Assembly (NCBI RefSeq): GCF_016469035.1
Contig: NZ_JAEHJZ010000036.1
Span: 10,475 to 74,474, forward strand
DNA: 64,000 nt
Source: Gelidibacter salicanalis
GTDB taxonomy: Bacteria; Bacteroidota; Bacteroidia; Flavobacteriales; Flavobacteriaceae
Direction of reading: 5' to 3'
Made by a program: the position numbers and the translations under genes
Shown here: piece by piece, positions 61,219 to 64,000 of the stretch
How the letters are laid out: every line of letters begins with the position of its first letter
How positions within the stretch are numbered: position 1 is the first letter of the stretch
The notes under the pieces: model-generated
The model's input: only the letters and a program-made list of their open reading frames with translations
Told to the model about the DNA's origin: nothing
The model's database searches: none

Positions 61219-61799
61219 AATAGTTTTTTTATGTCTTTAAAAGCCTCCACAGGATGAGCGCTGTTCCAGACCCCTCCTAAAACACCCACACCTTTATAAC
61301 CTAAAGTTTTAAAAGATTCGATGTTTCCTGAACTTACACCGCCCATTCCGATGATGGTTTTATCAATATGATTCACATCAAAGCCACGACCTTTATAACC
61401 TTGTTTGGATAGCGATGAAAATACGGGGCTTAATAGATGGTAATCAAACTCGAAATAGCAATCTTCTATAGCTTCCGGTTCATGAAAGGAGGAGCTAATA
61501 GTTTTACCATACATTTCCAAGTTTTTAAAATACCGTCCTGGATTGTCTATATTATCTATTCTCATTTGTTCCTGAAAATGAATGCCCTTTAAATTGAAGG
61601 CATTTATTAATTCATGAAAACTGTGCACGACAATTCGGTTATGGTATTTCTTATCTATTTTATTTAAATACGACACATGCTCATCGAAATTTTTAAACGG
61701 TTTTCTAAGATGGTACCATTCCAATCCCTCTTCAAATAATTGGTGTAGAATTTCTATTTCGTGAGCGGTATCCTTTTCTGGAGCTATTAGAATTATCAT
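61215..61799 (-). CDS. Second thiamine-phosphate-synthase-like protein (ThiE/TenI)
   Basis: A 194-aa TIM-barrel protein, shorter and more divergent than the neighbouring ThiE: LIAPEKDTAHEIEILHQLFEEGLEWYHLRKPFKNFDEHVSYLNKI, RIVVHSFHELINAFNLKGIHFQEQ, KTISSSFHEPEAIEDCYFEFDYHLLSPVFSSLSKQGYKGRGFDVNHI, and IGMGGVSSGNIESFKTLGYKGVGVLGGVW. The L-R-K-P and S-P-V-F motifs are typical of the ThiE/TenI group. TenI in Bacilli is a thiazole tautomerase, so that role is possible here. It is 4 bp overlapped with thiD and preceded by a 156-bp gap with a hairpin (61881-61901). Confidence 0.85.
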   Translation of the reverse strand: MIILIAPEKDTAHEIEILHQLFEEGLEWYHLRKPFKNFDEHVSYLNKIDKKYHNRIVVHSFHELINAFNLKGIHFQEQMRIDNIDNPGRYFKNLEMYGKTISSSFHEPEAIEDCYFEFDYHLLSPVFSSLSKQGYKGRGFDVNHIDKTIIGMGGVSSGNIESFKTLGYKGVGVLGGVWNSAHPVEAFKDIKKLF

Positions 61800-61880
61800 A
61801 ATAGATTATTGTTTTTTATAAAAGTTACTGAAATATGTCTGATATTATGCCTCTTCTGTGTTAGGGGTTGAAGTGGCAAC

Positions 61881-61901
61881 CTTTTGCTTTTTCTGCAAAA
61901 G
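61881..61901. other. Small hairpin in the thiC-thiE/tenI gap
   Basis: A 7-bp perfect stem, CTTTTGC (61881-61887) / GCAAAAG (61895-61901), with a 7-nt loop in the only long gap (156 bp) of an otherwise compact operon. Neither side has a clean T-run on the minus strand. It may slow transcription or mark RNA processing. No TPP riboswitch elements were recognised here. Confidence 0.35.
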
Positions 61902-61955
61902 ATTTTAAAGAAACGCCGACCTTAACTAGTTTTAAGCGTGGGAACTTCCAAATCA

Positions 61956-63827
<1,872 letters not shown>

Positions 63828-63859
63828 TTAAGTGAATCTGTTTGTATTGAATGAAGGTA

Positions 63860-64000
63860 TTACCCACCTTGAGTAGCTTGAATTATCAAAACAGTGTCAT
63901 TTTCTAACAATGTTTTAGATTCCCATGAATTTTTTACAACAATGGTATTATTAACTGCGACGGCAATACCATCTTGAGGTGAGTTTATTTGATTAAGTAA
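63860..64000 (-). CDS. thiS: ThiS sulfur-carrier protein (partial, runs off the window)
   Basis: A minus-strand frame from the window edge to a TAA at 63860-63862 encodes the last 46 residues of ThiS: DGIAVAVNNTIVVKNSWESKTLLENDTVLIIQATQGG. The end Q-G-G is the double-glycine tail that ThiF adenylylates and that becomes the thiocarboxylate for ThiG. A complete ThiS is 65-70 aa, so about 20 residues lie outside. It is the first thiamine gene seen and probably leads the operon; a TPP riboswitch would be expected upstream. Confidence 0.9.
   Translation of the reverse strand, partial: LLNQINSPQDGIAVAVNNTIVVKNSWESKTLLENDTVLIIQATQGG

Noticed and set aside
61800-61955. Possible TPP riboswitch between thiC and the ThiE/TenI-like gene
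   Set aside because: The conserved CUGAGA and ACCUGA-type elements were not found; a riboswitch is more likely upstream of thiS, outside the window.

Overview
The window reads as a chromosome segment of a marine or environmental Bacteroidetes bacterium, most likely a flavobacterium. The evidence is a SusC/SusD pair, Bacteroidetes-type conjugation genes (traE to traN), a BfmA/BtgA-type mobilization protein, AT-rich DNA with long A+T spacers, and TTG / TAnnTTTG promoters in place of sigma70 promoters. No rRNA or tRNA gene was recognised.

Region 1 (1-9.4 kb) is an accessory cluster of small cytoplasmic proteins: three VOC/glyoxalase-fold proteins, four SRPBCC (START/AHSA1) proteins, two NTF2-like proteins, two DUF1801-type proteins, DoxX, TfoX-N, and four regulators (GlxA/AraC type, HxlR, two ArsR). 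One dihydrofolate-reductase-like gene is split by an in-frame TAG. Two separate ArsR/SRPBCC modules have promoters of identical geometry (TTG-N20-TATATTTG), each with two palindromes in the same register.

Region 2 (9.5-25.3 kb) is a conjugative or mobilizable element that looks incomplete. It has an amidase, traE-F-G-I-J-K-M-N, a cargo island (hipBA, a truncated SIR2-like gene that abuts traN, and a DUF2971 gene), then mobC-mobB-mobA, an oriT candidate and a 1.1 kb non-coding stretch with a 76-nt hairpin. It is followed by a 1207-bp IS4-family insertion sequence with a perfect 11-bp target duplication. traL, traO-Q and an integrase are not seen.

Region 3 (25.3-47.4 kb) is the most interesting part. 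It is a minus-strand locus that resembles the ribose-utilization (rus) loci of Bacteroides. It encodes a GRP/DMT-type sugar permease, a YD-repeat-like lipoprotein, two double-domain esterases, three secreted ADP-ribosylglycohydrolase-family proteins, SusD, SusC and ribokinase. Next come a citrate-lyase set (CitF and a CitD-CitE fusion) and a DASS/SLC13 carboxylate transporter. A divergent 510-aa helical-repeat protein may be the regulator. I infer that ribosyl compounds are captured by SusCD, cleaved in the periplasm, imported as ribose and phosphorylated, with a carboxylate-cleaving branch beside them.

Region 4 (47.5-56.8 kb) holds a PAQR/hemolysin-III protein, gene remnants, and a tight five-gene operon for nitric oxide or Fe-S stress (ric, DUF2249, heme-copper-oxidase-like membrane protein, DUF59, Rrf2). 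A divergent DUF2249 gene and a hemerythrin gene follow. Next are a short MBOAT-like gene and a scrapyard with an SRPBCC fragment and the decayed 3' end of a ribonucleotide reductase gene that still carries its terminator.

Region 5 (56.85-64 kb) is a complete thiamine thiazole/pyrimidine operon on the minus strand: thiS (cut by the window end), thiC, a ThiE/TenI-like gene, thiD, thiE, thiG, thiH, thiF. Several of its junctions are ATGA overlaps.
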